Positions 32,130 through 42,932 of a stretch of DNA of 64,000 bases are shown one piece after another. Numbering within the stretch: position 1 is the stretch's first letter; every line of letters starts with the position of its first letter. The notes beneath the pieces were generated by a model that ran no database searches, was not told the DNA's origin, and worked only from the letters and a program-made list of their open reading frames with translations. Source of the DNA: Strigamia acuminata (Eukaryota > Arthropoda > Chilopoda > Geophilomorpha > Linotaeniidae); NCBI GenBank assembly GCA_949358305.1, contig OX442324.1, positions 8,467,601-8,531,600 of the forward strand. Reading direction: 5' to 3'. A program made the position numbers and the translations under genes.

Positions 32130-32515
32130 TCGACAAAGCCTTGAGGCAGCGCTTTATCACCATCCCGGTGACATTGCACCCCAATACAGCACAAATATTA
32201 GACTGTTCTCGAGAAGCGATTTGCTTACCAAGATTCGTAGAAGAAACCAAGAATTGATATATCCCATTACCTTCATTTATAATGATAATCAAGGGATAAA
32301 ACAATTGAGGACAAATAAGATAAATTTAATATCACACAGATATTTGATATCATTTCATTGGTGAAGTTCAGGTAAACGGACAGATCGAGTCGAGAATATA
32401 CAAACGGACAAGATGCCAGCAGACATTTTAACCAAAGGTTTATTTGCTCCCAAACAAGAAAAATTTATTTCAGAAATGGGTCTCGTGCGAATAAACTTAA
32501 TCGTAATAGCTTGAG
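32130..32515 (+). pseudogene. Copia-G RNase H, decayed
   Basis: Plus-strand remnants of the pol end: DCSREAICLPRFVEETKN (following the usual EAEY motif), NDNQGIKQL, then IQTDKMPADILTKGL, the standard Copia C-terminus. Several stops and shifts. Confidence 0.65.
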
Positions 32516-32521
32516 TGGGTG

Positions 32522-32708
32522 TGTTAAAATGTCAAACATTCCTACACATTATATCGTAATGTCTGACGTACATTACAATCCAAAAAACGTCTGTAGGAGA
32601 TTTGGTGGGTCTATAAAACCCTAAAATGTAGGAATAAAAATCAGTTCTAAGCTTATTCTCAAGTTGTTCTTGTATGAAACAATCGTTCCTCTCAGCAACA
32701 TAACAACA
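32522..32708 (+). repeat. Copia-G 3' LTR
   Basis: Starts TGTTAAAATGTC right after TTGAGTGGG and ends CATAACAACA. Contains a TATA box (TCTATAAAACCC near 32610) and AATAAA near 32633. About 187 bp; the exact 3' border could be 32700. Confidence 0.6.
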
Positions 32709-32905
32709 TCAACCCGTGGCCCAAGGGCAGCATGTGTTCCAGCACATGAATGTAGCTCAACACACTTAAAATATTAACAGTTTTTACTGCTTCACTGCCT
32801 TTAACATTGGGTATTGTCCTGTGGACAGAGCCCACAAGAGTTCCAGTCTTACTGTAACAAACAATGGACATGCTATTACTACTTTAAGAGCATAACATAA
32901 GGTTA
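32709..32905. other. Unassigned stretch
   Basis: Unique-looking sequence between the Copia-G LTR and a mariner-like element. No open frame or repeat recognised. Confidence 0.35.
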
Positions 32906-32907
32906 TA

Positions 32908-33747
32908 CAGGGTGGTGCAGAAAGTCTGGTTCACAGTAAATAATTCCCAAACTATTTTAGATGTTGATTCAGCAAAATGATTGTTAAGGTAGTATGTTGG
33001 GGGAAATCCAATTATGACATCCAAATTGACCTCTGAGGTCATCTTCAAGGTCATCCATATTGTAACTCGAGAACCGTGACAGTTAGAGCAAAAAAGTGAA
33101 CTAGAAAGTTGTAGAGCATCATCCAATTAGTCTAGAACTGTTCATAAAAAAATTATTTCTTAGGGAAAAGTTTTGAGAAAAAAGGTCTGAATTCGAATAT
33201 AACACCATGGTGTTGTATTCGTCAAATAACACCATGGTGTTGTATTCGTCAAATAACATGTAAGTTTGGAAAAAAAGAAAATTGTTAATATACAGTATAT
33301 TGAAAACTGTGATTAAAAAAACAAACAATATCTTGTATGTTTTTATTTTTTGTATTTTATTTAAAGTAACAAAAACAACAATAAAAAATAAACTAAATGA
33401 AAACGAACGTGTGCTGTTCGGTAATGATTTGAAGGCGTACACTGTACGTCTTTAATAGTTTTCTAAAAATTCGAATATAACACCATGGTGTTGTATTCGA
33501 AAACAATAAAAAATTTGAAGAAACATTATGGGGTGTATTCGAATTTAACACCATGGTGTTATAGCTGAAGTGGTGTTATATTCGAATTTTTGCTCAATGT
33601 TTACAAACTTGTCATTTTGAGCAAAACTCGAATACAACACCATGGTGTTATATTCGGGGGAAGACGGAAGAACTACATTCGTTTCATTCACCTCACTCAA
33701 ATAGTATTTTCGGTATTTGACAGGCTTCGTTCATTTTGAACACCCTG
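32908..33747. mobile_element. Mariner-like non-autonomous element, TSD TA
   Basis: 840 bp from CAGGGTGGTGCAGAAAG to GAACACCCTG, flanked by TA (32906-32907, 33748-33749). The left part (GAGGTCATCTTCAAGGTCAT, GTTGTAGAGCATC) resembles the mariner-type ends at 35928 and 63737. The middle holds the palindrome block 33190-33660. No transposase. Confidence 0.7.
33190..33660. repeat. Palindromes AACACCATGGTGTT
   Basis: Five copies of a palindrome centred on CCATGG with arms TCGAATAYAAC, at about 33193, 33224, 33473, 33542 and 33630. Same family as 4649-5012, where the centre is often CGATGG or CCATCG. Confidence 0.8.
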
Positions 33748-33850
33748 TATAATACAAATTCAGTAATTCCAAATTTTAATTTAAAAATGACCCTTTCAAA
33801 ATTTAATTTTGAAAATTTTACATTTGTGTTAATATTATTAAAATTAATAC

Positions 33851-34131
33851 AGGTATCGTATGTTATCGATTAAGAGCCGCGGCTTTTATTCAAAACTGCC
33901 ATTTTTGTCAGCAATTACAATTTTGGTTTTTTGTTTCTTACATTTGTTTAATGTATTACAAACGAAGTCTGAACATCACGAACGAAGCATACGTTCATCG
34001 TTCGTTAGGTTAAAGACGGAAACAATACCGTACTTTTGCAAAAATACGTTATTCTTGGTGTCTCAGCCGCGGCTACTATTCAAGGGCAGCTACAATTTGA
34101 GGGCGACTCTTAATCAGTAAAATACGGTATT
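33851..34131. mobile_element. Small inverted-repeat element (possible MITE)
   Basis: Imperfect inverted ends: GTATCGTATGTTATCGATTA with AGAGCCGCGGC at the left, GCCGCGGCT and CTCTTAATCAGTAAAATACG at the right. The duplication is unclear. It lies about 250 bp before the first MON2 exon. Confidence 0.45.
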
Positions 34132-34382
34132 TTGACTTTTAAAACTTCATCTTCCCAAGACAAACTCATATGTTTTATCAATGTTCAATATTTCAATAAT
34201 GTTACGTAACATTATTGAGAACCTGTCGTAACATCCCATAACAAAATTTGAAACCCTCTTCCCCAAAGTGTTACGTAATTTATGGACGCTTCTTTCATAA
34301 ATTTTTTATTTTAATGAATATCTAATAAGTTTCTCCTATTTCCATTAATTAATTTAGGCAATTTTTTAGTGGAACATTTCAG

Positions 34383-34627
34383 ATTATTTATTTCAAAATA
34401 AGGATAAAATAAAGGATAAATGGGATTTTGATGCAAGACCACAAACATCTACTAGCTCATTGCCTGAGTTTGATCAACTTTGGATGTGCTTGTATATACA
34501 ATTAGGAGACCTATGTATTGATTCCAGACCACCTGTTCGGAAAAGTGCTGGACAAACTCTTTTTACTACTATAAGTGTCCATGGGTCTATTTTATCTTTA
34601 CCTACTTGGCATGCAGTTTTATGGCAG
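34383..34627 (+). CDS. MON2: MON2 internal exon
   Basis: Encodes DYLFQNKDKIKDKWDF, a variable part, then LWMCLYIQLGDLCIDSRP, PVRKSAGQTLFTTISVHGS and TWHAVLWQ, which I recognise as the middle of MON2, a large HEAT/Sec7-related scaffold acting with the flippase Neo1/ATP9 in endosome-to-Golgi transport. Acceptor ACATTTCAG (ends 34382, codon phase 1) and donor GTAAGG at 34628 (phase 0). The surrounding introns are long and full of transposons. Earlier exons are not visible in the window. Confidence 0.88.
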
Positions 34628-34687
34628 GTAAGGATTCATTACCTGTAATGTATAATATTTTTTAAAGTTTATAGTTTTGGTTTTCAG

Positions 34688-35040
34688 GTGTTATTTCCTT
34701 TACTAGACCGGGTTCGTAATTTATTCTTTGCAGCAATGTCTGATAAAGCAGAAGTGGAAGGAAATATTTTAATACATCATTCAAGAAACACTGCTAAAAA
34801 GCAATGGGCAGAGACTGAAGTTTTGACATTATCTGGAGTAGCAAGAGTTTTTAATATTAAACGAGATATTCTTCTGGAATTGGATAATTTCTCTCAATCG
34901 TGGGCATTACTTTTAGAGTTCATAGAAGTTTCTGCTCTCAGCAAAAATAATGAAGTGTCCTTAGCAGCATTGAAGAGTTTTCAGGAAATATTACAAATCC
35001 GTAAATACCAAGATGAAAATAATGAAGAAACCAGTAATCG
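34688..35040 (+). CDS. MON2: MON2 internal exon, next in order
   Basis: After a 60-bp intron (acceptor TTTTCAG) it continues [46 protein letters not shown] and [19 protein letters not shown], a highly conserved MON2 stretch. I place the donor at 35041 (CG then GTAAAC), because phase 2 there joins in frame to the exon at 49900 through one Arg codon. A donor at 35016 (GTAAAT) is possible but would lose conserved spacing. Confidence 0.88.
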
Positions 35041-35055
35041 GTAAACTGTTAATAT

Positions 35056-35579
35056 TGTTACGTGTGACATGGGGTTGCCAAACATAACAATTATTCTAAT
35101 TGTTTAGGCTTAATTAGCTGAGAGTTTGTAAAGAAAGAAAGAAATCCAAGTTGTCATTTTAACTCAATCAAAATGCTTTTATTCATGGGATTAAATACAT
35201 GTAATCACAAATTAAATCCGAAATGAAAAACTCAGATTTAATCTATCTTAACTTAACAAAAAGACAAGAGACAAACAAATAAGCAATCAACAGGTTATCA
35301 TAAATAAGTGGGTTTTGGTCAAAGGAGCCAAGCACTGAAAGTGCTGGCCCCAATGAACCAAATGATGTTCATAGCTTGGTGCCTGGAACAGATCTGACTA
35401 AACTAACTAAAAAGGTTTTCCAAGTTGACTGGGTTTTCCCCCATCACATCAGAGTTGAATCTCCCAGTGGTGCTGAGTGCAAAAGCACTCTAGTGCCAAC
35501 TGGTGAGAAATTTCGTAACCTCTAATTTTAACTAAGCATTCGGAGTCGCTACTTCTTAGCGCAGTCCGGGCGCGTAACA
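35056..35579 (-). mobile_element. Solo LTR, TSD ATAT, 15 bp after a MON2 donor
   Basis: 524 bp, TGTTACGTGTG to CGCGTAACA, flanked by ATAT (35052-35055, 35580-35583). On the minus strand it has ATGAATAAAAGC, a poly-A-type signal. It is antisense to MON2 and sits right behind the exon donor. Confidence 0.8.
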
Positions 35580-35583
35580 ATAT

Positions 35584-35925
35584 CAATTACAGTGTGCAGC
35601 ACTTTGTGCAGCCCGGACGTTGTTTGTTTCAGGCAGCTTTGGAGTTTACAACCAAGACGTTGATTCATTTTGTCACCAATTACATCGTCTGCGCGTTTTT
35701 TAGACTGTGTCCACACCACTCCGATTTTTTTTTCATCTTTTTTTTAACAAGGGGGATTTAGGCCCTTGCCTCCCACAAACCAAACCTAACCATTTGTTTA
35801 AACGAATACCAGGTGGCCCAAATTAAATCGGTCCGACAATAAAGTGTCTCATAAAAATGAAAACACTGTTTAATTAAATATTTATTAGTCATCACTTATG
35901 GACAGTCCCAGGTACTGTAGCATTA
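35584..35925. other. Intron sequence without recognised content
   Basis: Contains a T-run and a short unique stretch; no gene or repeat border recognised. Confidence 0.4.
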
Positions 35926-35927
35926 TA

Positions 35928-36678
35928 CAGGATGTCCTAAAAGTCTGGACCCTTAAGTAATTTCTAAAATACTTGAAATATCAGAAAGCTGAAAAAAAAC
36001 TCATACAGGAAATCATTCATTGCGAATCTAATGGCATCCTCAGATTTGACCTCTGACCTTGGAAAGGGCAGAATTCAATTTGTAACTTTTGAACGGTAAG
36101 ATATAGAGCAATAATTCCAATTAGAAAGTGGTAGAGCACGGCCTAATTAGTCTAAAAATATGATTTACTAAAAATATTTCCCGACGAAATTTTTGGAAAA
36201 ACATACTAAAATTGTCTCTACAGCTGCGTGATGAAACTAAGTAAACACAGTAAATAAGCTTTTCCAAAATTTCAACAAAGTTATCAAAATAATCTGCAAA
36301 CATCAGATTTTCTTTAAACTAAAAAACGTAAATGAAAACAAATTAAACAATGAAAGCATCTGTTTGATTAGCTTGTTACTAATCAAGCAAATGCTTTAAT
36401 TGTTTAATTTGTTTATTGTTTATTGTTAAAATGTTTAGAAAATCATGTTTTTAGACTAATTAGGCCATGCTTTACCACTTTCTAATTGGAATTATTGCTC
36501 TATCTCTTACCGTTCAAAAGTTCCAAATTGAATTCTGTCCTTTCCAAGGTCAGAGGTTAAATTTGAAGATGCCATCAGATTTGCAATGAATGATTTTCTA
36601 TATTTGTTTTTTATCAGTTTTCCGATATCTCAAGTATTTTGGAAATTACTTGAGGGTCCAGACTATTGAGACACCCTG
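35928..36678. mobile_element. Fold-back mariner-type MITE, TSD TA
   Basis: 751 bp with inverted arms of about 270 bp (GGTCAGAGGT, AATTCAATTTG, CCAATTAGAAAGTGGTAGAG recur inverted), ends CAGGATGTCC and GACACCCTG, flanked by TA. The arms differ by scattered substitutions. No coding region. Confidence 0.8.
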
Positions 36679-36680
36679 TA

Positions 36681-37083
36681 TATTGCGCCAATATTGGACC
36701 AGTACTGAATATCTTGGGCACTGGCTGGCCAATACAGCCTGTTGCAGTCTGACTTCACCGTATGACAAAAGTGGCGAGAAAACGCAGACTCAGCCTCGCT
36801 TTCAATCGCCCAAGGTCGTATAGTGGTGTGCGTAGGAAACTGTGCTGAAAACTCACACACTTGGCCCGAAAATTGTTATAGAAGAAAACCACTGTTGTAA
36901 ACCTTTGTATAAAGTATCCAAAGGGTTGCAGAATCATAAGTAGGCCTGGGAAAAATTTGTCTCTACTCAAAACACATTGAAAGCGGGTTGAAATGAGCAA
37001 AAAACGGGAGTTAAAACAAAACAACCATTTAAATGCAAGGTTAGATAATAACTGAATAAAAAACACTGGGTTACATAGGATAT
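36681..37083. other. Intron sequence without recognised content
   Basis: Begins CAATATTGGACCAGTACTG, later unique-looking. No open frame of note. Confidence 0.35.
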
Positions 37084-37540
37084 TGTCACGTGGCCCATTG
37101 GCCAATGTTGGACCACGTAATGTTTTACTTTCAAGTTACTTTACTATACTAAATCAACTTAAACTAAAGAGTGAAATGAATGAGAGAGTCAGAAGTTTGG
37201 GTTGAAATCAAACAGTATCTTTATTCTTTAAATCAAACTCACAAATACAAATCATAAAACTAAACCTAGAGACATGAATAACACTTTCTTTCTGAATTGG
37301 AGGGAACGATCGCATCACGCCATATGCTGGCTGATGCTAACCGCTTTGATATCATGGGAAAACTGAGCTCCATGAGCCAGAGTGGCTCTTTTATATTGAA
37401 ATACCCCCCTGATTAATTATAATTGAACAATCCGTGATGAAATCACCACGGACGCTATCTAGTGATAGATTTTAGCAATTTCTATAATACTTGCGCTGGT
37501 TTGAGACGGTCGGCAGACGATGCGACTCAACTGTGTGACA
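37084..37540 (-). mobile_element. Solo LTR, TSD ATAT
   Basis: 457 bp, TGTCACGTGG to GTGTGACA, flanked by ATAT (37080-37083, 37541-37544). On the minus strand a TATA box (CAATATAAAAGAGCC near 37390) and AATAAAG near 37216, so it is antisense to MON2. Confidence 0.8.
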
Positions 37541-37544
37541 ATAT

Positions 37545-38264
37545 TGCGCGGGCAACAATGAAACAGCATGCGCTCAACAATTAAAATCTAAAAATACACA
37601 TTACATCATCAATCGGTTGCTAGGCAATAAAAGAGAAATAAAACACAGCAAGATTGTCAATTCGCAAACTCTACATCAAAATTAAAATAAAATACATCAA
37701 AATGATCACTGAGATACAGAGAACAAAAAATCCAAACGTAACTAAGGTGAATAACACTTTAAATTAGATGAAGTAGAGCAAGAGTGCACAAATTAGGCCT
37801 AACTCATTGCCAACAGACGAAAAAGGTAAGAATATGACATTTAGAGTCATCAATTCATTAAAACAACATCAGAAATGAACTCAGTAGGCAAAATTACACT
37901 GGAAACATGAGAATTAAAATTTTCAAACAAGAATTTTAACCCCAAACAACACACATTCAAAATCTTCACAAAAGTAAACTGGAAACTGAAAATGGCATTA
38001 TACACATTGCACAACTGAACTGGAAAATCATAGTTACAAGAAACATACACGAAAATTTACAGAATAAACAGGTAAATGAATAGAAATAGAAATTCAACAC
38101 AGAATAAATACTAAACATGAATAAATTGAATAATTTCAGGTTATCAACAAAATATGACACAAAACACTTGGAATAAATGAATAAAATGCATAAAACAAAC
38201 AAATTTCATGACACTAAATTCTCAAAAACATACTATAAGTTTAATAAAGCACAGAACAAACATA
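37545..38264. other. AT-rich intron sequence
   Basis: Rich in AAAACAAATG-like words, without an open frame, clear repeat border or RNA gene. Confidence 0.4.
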
Positions 38265-38557
38265 AGGGCGACGAAATGAAGGGCGACGAAATGATATGAT
38301 TAAAAACAAAAAAAAACCGAAATGCCTAATGGTTAGTTTAGGTTAGGTTAGGGCAGATCAGGTTAGATCAGGTTAGATCAAGTCAGGTTAGGTCAGGTTA
38401 GGTTAGGTTAGGTCAGGTTAGGTTAGGTTAGGTCAGGTTAGGTCAGGTTAGGTCAGGTTAGGTCAGGTTAGGTCAGGTTAGGTCAGGTTGGGTCAGATTA
38501 GGTCAGGTTAGGCAACGCAATGATATGGCGACGGAATGAGGGCGACGAAATGAAGAA
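38265..38557. repeat. GGTTAGGTCA array between GGCGACGAAATGA motifs
   Basis: 38334-38512 is an array of GGTTAGG and GGTCAGG units, largely a 10-bp period GGTTAGGTCA, close to the arthropod telomere repeat TTAGG. Both sides carry GGGCGACGAAATGA words (38265-38300 and 38527-38555), reminiscent of the CATTTTAGCGA-type ends at 3318. It may be a transposable element with a telomere-like core. Confidence 0.7.
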
Positions 38558-39190
38558 ATTATTCCCAATTTTCACTGTATGAAAAAATTTTAGAAGGGTG
38601 TCGCATCCTACTTGGAATAGGTTTATATGTGCTAACGTGTGATACTTTACCTGTGATCTATTATGCAAATACCCAAAGGAATACTAAATGTATGTAAATG
38701 AACAAAAGGTTCATTCAAGAGGCCTTATGCCTCAAATACACTCAGTTATAATTCTAGAGTCGACTTGGTCAGAGTCGAACAAAGGATTTCTCAAGATGGC
38801 GTCCTTAGTTCCGCGTGGTCGGCAGAACAATGATGGAGTCTCGAGTTGTCGTTAATTCGTCACGGATTTGTCGTTTACGGACGCGGTGGAATGCTCTTTC
38901 GAGTCTTCTATCCGTGCCTGTTGTCTAGGGCTTATGTTTTAGCATCTCAAGGTTTTGTCCAGGAACAGGGGGTTCCTTACAGAGCACTCGGACACTTCGG
39001 TGGCGGAATAATCGTAGGGCGATTATTCGGCGTGAATTCATAAGGACTATTCTCTGGCATTTGCTGGAATAGTTCTCAGGTAAATTCGAGAGAGTTACAG
39101 TTGCACTTGACTCAGCAATCCTCGATCAATCCTAACTTGTACTTGAAGTTGGCCTGACGGTGAGGTACTTGCTGTGTTCTTGGTGTCGTT
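38558..39190. other. Sequence before Copia-E, perhaps more LTR
   Basis: Includes AAGATGGCGTC (38793-38803) and stretches in Copia-LTR style, but no TG...CA border with a duplication was found. The open frame 38846-39043 has no recognisable homology. Confidence 0.35.
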
Positions 39191-39568
39191 TGTTGGTATT
39201 TGGAGCAGACATATGGTCACAGCCAGTTAATCCTGCGTGTTTCTATATTGTAAGCGGCTCATGTAGCGCGGTGATCGATTGTTGAGTCGTCTGCTCGAAA
39301 GAGCTTATTGTTTAGTCTGTTTTGGTGTGTTATCACTTGATAATACATGGTTTTATCTTTATTTATGTAAAGGACAAATTAATGATGGTTATCCATTGAT
39401 TTGTTCTCTTTTGTTATGTATTTGACTTGAGGAGAACAAATCTCAAGTCATGACACTTGTTTTTATGATTTGGTCAAATAAAATGGCTGCCGACAGTTTG
39501 TCAGCAATGTCAGCACATTTTAACTATGGCTGCATTTTTCCAACTCACTACACATTTAGTAAATCCCA
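39191..39568 (+). repeat. Copia-E 5' LTR
   Basis: TGTTGGTATTTGG to TAAATCCCA, ending four bases before the primer site. The start is set by the TGTTGG motif only. Confidence 0.55.
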
Positions 39569-39572
39569 ATAA

Positions 39573-39591
39573 TGGTAGCAGAGGATGGTTT
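39573..39591 (+). promoter_or_regulatory. Copia-E primer binding site
   Basis: TGGTAGCAGAGGATGGTTT, identical to the Copia-A site, complementary to the 3' end of initiator tRNA-Met over 19 bases. Confidence 0.9.
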
Positions 39592-39599
39592 ACAACGTT

Positions 39600-41130
39600 A
39601 GGACAACATTGTAACAACTTCTATTGGGTCGACAGTGAGTAGGAAGTCGTTTCACTTCATTTTCGCGAAGTTGCGAAAAGCACGGGAATTCACGGACACG
39701 CGGGCCGAAGCGGGGACGCCTTCTTGGGCATCGAGTGACGACGATCTCCCGTCGAAACGGAAGAAGTGATTTTGAACGAAATTTTCGCCGATTTGAGTGC
39801 CGAAACGTTGAGGGAAAGCATTAATACGACCGTAAGAACTGAATTATATAGTTTGTCGAATTTATCACGGTGCATTTTTAGTAAAATGACCACATCAAGT
39901 GCTTCACCCACAAACATTTCCAAGATGGCGGCGCCCATCTCGATCCGCACCAGCGGCCATGTTTAGACTGTTTCCAAGTTGTGCAGTGGATCCCAGCGCT
40001 GGAAATAACAACGTGGGATCACATAAGAAGGCAAGGAAGCATTTGGAACCGGTTTGGAGTCGAATCGGATTGTTTTTCGGTCGGAAACGAGGTTTTTGGC
40101 CGGCGACGAATGCGAACATAGTTCGCCAACGTTTAGAGGCACACCGCACGTATTAAATACGTGCCCACCGATTCAAAAACGTTTAGGAAACGTATTTCGG
40201 TGGAAGGAGAAGATTTTCGTGTCCGGGACACGGAAAATAAACGACGAACGTCGGCGATAAGAAGCGACGGACGAAAACGGCGTTATTTACGAGGAAACTC
40301 GTCGTAGGAAGTGGAATACATCCGCTGGATTTACCAGGGACGGTAGGAATACAATTCCTAAAGTATTTATTTCGATATTTGTGCAGGAAAATAGAAGGAA
40401 ACGAACGGCGCATTTTTCAATTTTCCAAAATGGCGGCGCCCAGTGCGATACGAGTTTGAGGCCGTGTTCGTGCGATTTTAGAGCCGAGAAGTGGTTGACA
40501 GCGTTGGAATTGACGACGTGGGACCATAAGAAGTCCCAAGGAATCGATTGGGATCGGTTTCGAAACAATTTGAGCGATTTTTCGGCGAAAACGAAGCGTT
40601 TTTCGACGGCGGCGATCGAGATTGGATCCCCGCAGCATTTTGAAGACGTCGCTCACCGTAATTGAGCATCCCAGCGTGGAATAACGTCAGGTAGACGTTT
40701 TACAAGTCGGCAGAAAACGTTTCAGCGACGTTTAGGATTATTTCGAGGACATTGCGATTTTTGGCGAGCGTTTTGGCGCACGCGGCGTGCGAATTGAAAT
40801 TCGCCGATCACGGATTAGCCCGGGACGGGTATCTGTGCAACGGAGGGACAGGTTTAGTCTTATGCCAGGTGCACAAGTGAATTGCATCGGATTCAAGCGA
40901 CGTTTCAGCGACGTCAACGCGGGATTTGCGACGCAAAAATCCCGCAAGAAGACAACTTGCCAGCAAAGTGTTTATTTTTATTTCTGGGTTGTCGTGAAAC
41001 TTTGTATAGTTTATAAGTTTTTGTTTTGGGGTCCCTTTGTTTGTTTTCCGCCCTTTACGCAGTCGAGTAGCGGAATCCTATTTCCACAAAGGCTTTCCCA
41101 GGCCACAGTGTTACTGACGACCCAGTAATT
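39600..41130 (+). other. Copia-E leader without gag
   Basis: Between primer site and pol there is no capsid, zinc knuckle, protease or integrase. Instead it is a C/G- and CGA-rich sequence with two related parts: AAGATGGCGGCGCCC near 39922 and AAAATGGCGGCGCCC near 40427, each followed by CGTTGGAA/GCTGGAA words. Resembles the style of the Copia-B leader. Confidence 0.5.
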
Positions 41131-41514
41131 CAGAAAGCTCCGGAGATCCCGGAACCCCCTCCTGTGATACAGGAAGTCCCACAACCTGTTCTGCAGCAGA
41201 AAGTGAAACCCGCATTGCCCACGACCCCAAAGCCTGCTTTTAGACCTGAATTAAGGCCAGTCGCCAAACAGGCAGCTCAGCAACCCCCACTTATACCCGT
41301 TGAGGGGAACCCTGTTCTTGGGGATAGGGATACAGGGGATGAGCCTGTTGAAGAAATTGGTGGGGCGAAGGGGGATGATGGGAATTACTTCAACGTCTAT
41401 CCTGACGATGATGGGGAACCTGAAATTCCTCCTGGGATTCAAACGCGACGTGGATCACGATCAAAGAAAAAGAAAGGGGACGTGAGGCTACACCCGGAAC
41501 TACTGCCGTTAAAT

Positions 41515-41685
41515 ATGGCGGAATGGGAACGCCACGCATCCGTCCGTAAAGACGGAGCGACGGCGGGACAAATAGATGTTGTTTACATCACGCCCTTAAA
41601 GGATAAGATAAGAAGTCGAGTTGACATCGCACGGTGGTGCGATGAAGAAGGGTACGCATATGATGCGACCTTATTTGACTTTAAG
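41515..41685 (+). other. MBD-like domain in Copia-E
   Basis: W121, R128 (R111 of MeCP2), G131, G135, D138 (D121), Y141 one place later than Y123, P144, R150-S151 (R133-S134), W158 at the Tyr141 place, ending TLFDFK. No gaps relative to MeCP2 from W to W158. The end DATLFDFK is very close to human MBD1 (DLTLFDFK). Located before RT as in Copia-B. Confidence 0.72.
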
Positions 41686-42102
41686 ACATTAGAGGGGGAC
41701 GGTGAACCGTTAGGGTTTGCAGGTTTCTGTGCCGTCGAGCCAGAAACCTACGAAGAAGCCATGTACCACATCAAGCGCCCTGATTGGATTAAAGCTATGA
41801 GGGAAGAAATTTATGTATTTGATGAAAGAACGGTTTACAAGGAAGTTGACAAAACAACTTTAGACGAGGGTACGACTCTCTTGGGATCGAAATGGATATA
41901 CAAAATGAAACGCGACCACACGGGTGTTATCCAACGCTATCGAGCCCGACTCGTCGCACAGGGCTTTAAGCAAAAGCCCGGAGTTGACTTTACGGAGGTG
42001 TTCTCCCCCGTCGTCAACTTTGTGCTAGTAATAGTGTTCTTTTGCACTTTGGTAATACTCAAGGGATGGCGAGAATTACACCTGGATATTAAGGCCGCGT
42101 AC

Positions 42103-42932
42103 CTTTACGGGGACCTCAAAACGGTACAGTACATGGAGATCCCCAAGGGATATCGTACCGCCCATAATCGGCATAAATGCTGGATGCTTTTAAAAGCACT
42201 TTATGGATTACACCAGTCCGGTCGTATGTGGTACCAGGTCCTCCACATACGACTACTTGAATTGGGCTTTCAGCCGTTGTTGGGTTTAAACTGTGTCTAT
42301 GCCCTAGACAACGACGCGATAGTCATCTTCTACGTGGACGATATCGTGCTGTTTTCCAAGGATGACTATGTGGAACAATGCGTTTTAAAGTGGTTACGGG
42401 AATCGTTTGAAGTAGTGAGTCTGGGAATCGTAACTTTACTTTTAGGAATCGAGTTTGATAGGTCCAGGGACATGATTAAAATCCACCAACGGAAATATAT
42501 TGAAAAGCTTTGTAAAGCTTTACGGGGACCTCGAAACGGTACAGTACATGGAGATCCCCAAGGGATATCGTACCGCCCATAATCGGCATAAATGCTGGAT
42601 GCTTTTAAAAGCACTTTATGGATTACACCAGTCCGGTCGTATGTGGTACCAGGTCCTCCACATACGACTACTTGAATTGGGCTTTCAGCCGTTGTTGGGT
42701 TTAAACTGTGTCTATGCCCTAGACAACGACGCGATAGTCATCTTCTACGTGGACGATATCGTGCTGTTTTCCAAGGATGACTATGTGGAACAATGCGTTT
42801 TAAAGTGGTTACGGGAATCGTTTGAAGTAGTGAGTCTGGGACCCGTAACTTTACTTTTAGGAATCGAGTTTGATAGGTCCAGGGACATGATTAAAATCCA
42901 CCAACGGAAATATATTGAAAAGCTTTGTAAAG
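42103..42932 (+). repeat. 415-bp tandem duplication inside RT
   Basis: 42103-42517 and 42518-42932 are near-identical; I see CTCAAAACGG versus CTCGAAACGG and GGGAATCGTA versus GGGACCCGTA. The junctions share GTAAAG and CTTTAC/CGTACG. The length, not a multiple of three, shifts the frame. Confidence 0.9.

Noticed and set aside
38334-38512. A true telomere or chromosome end
   Set aside because: It is short, has mixed TTAGG/TCAGG units, lies between MON2 exons and has unique sequence on both sides.
38846-39043. Gly-rich 65-codon frame as a gene
   Set aside because: No recognisable homology, no splice context, and close to Copia LTR-type sequence.
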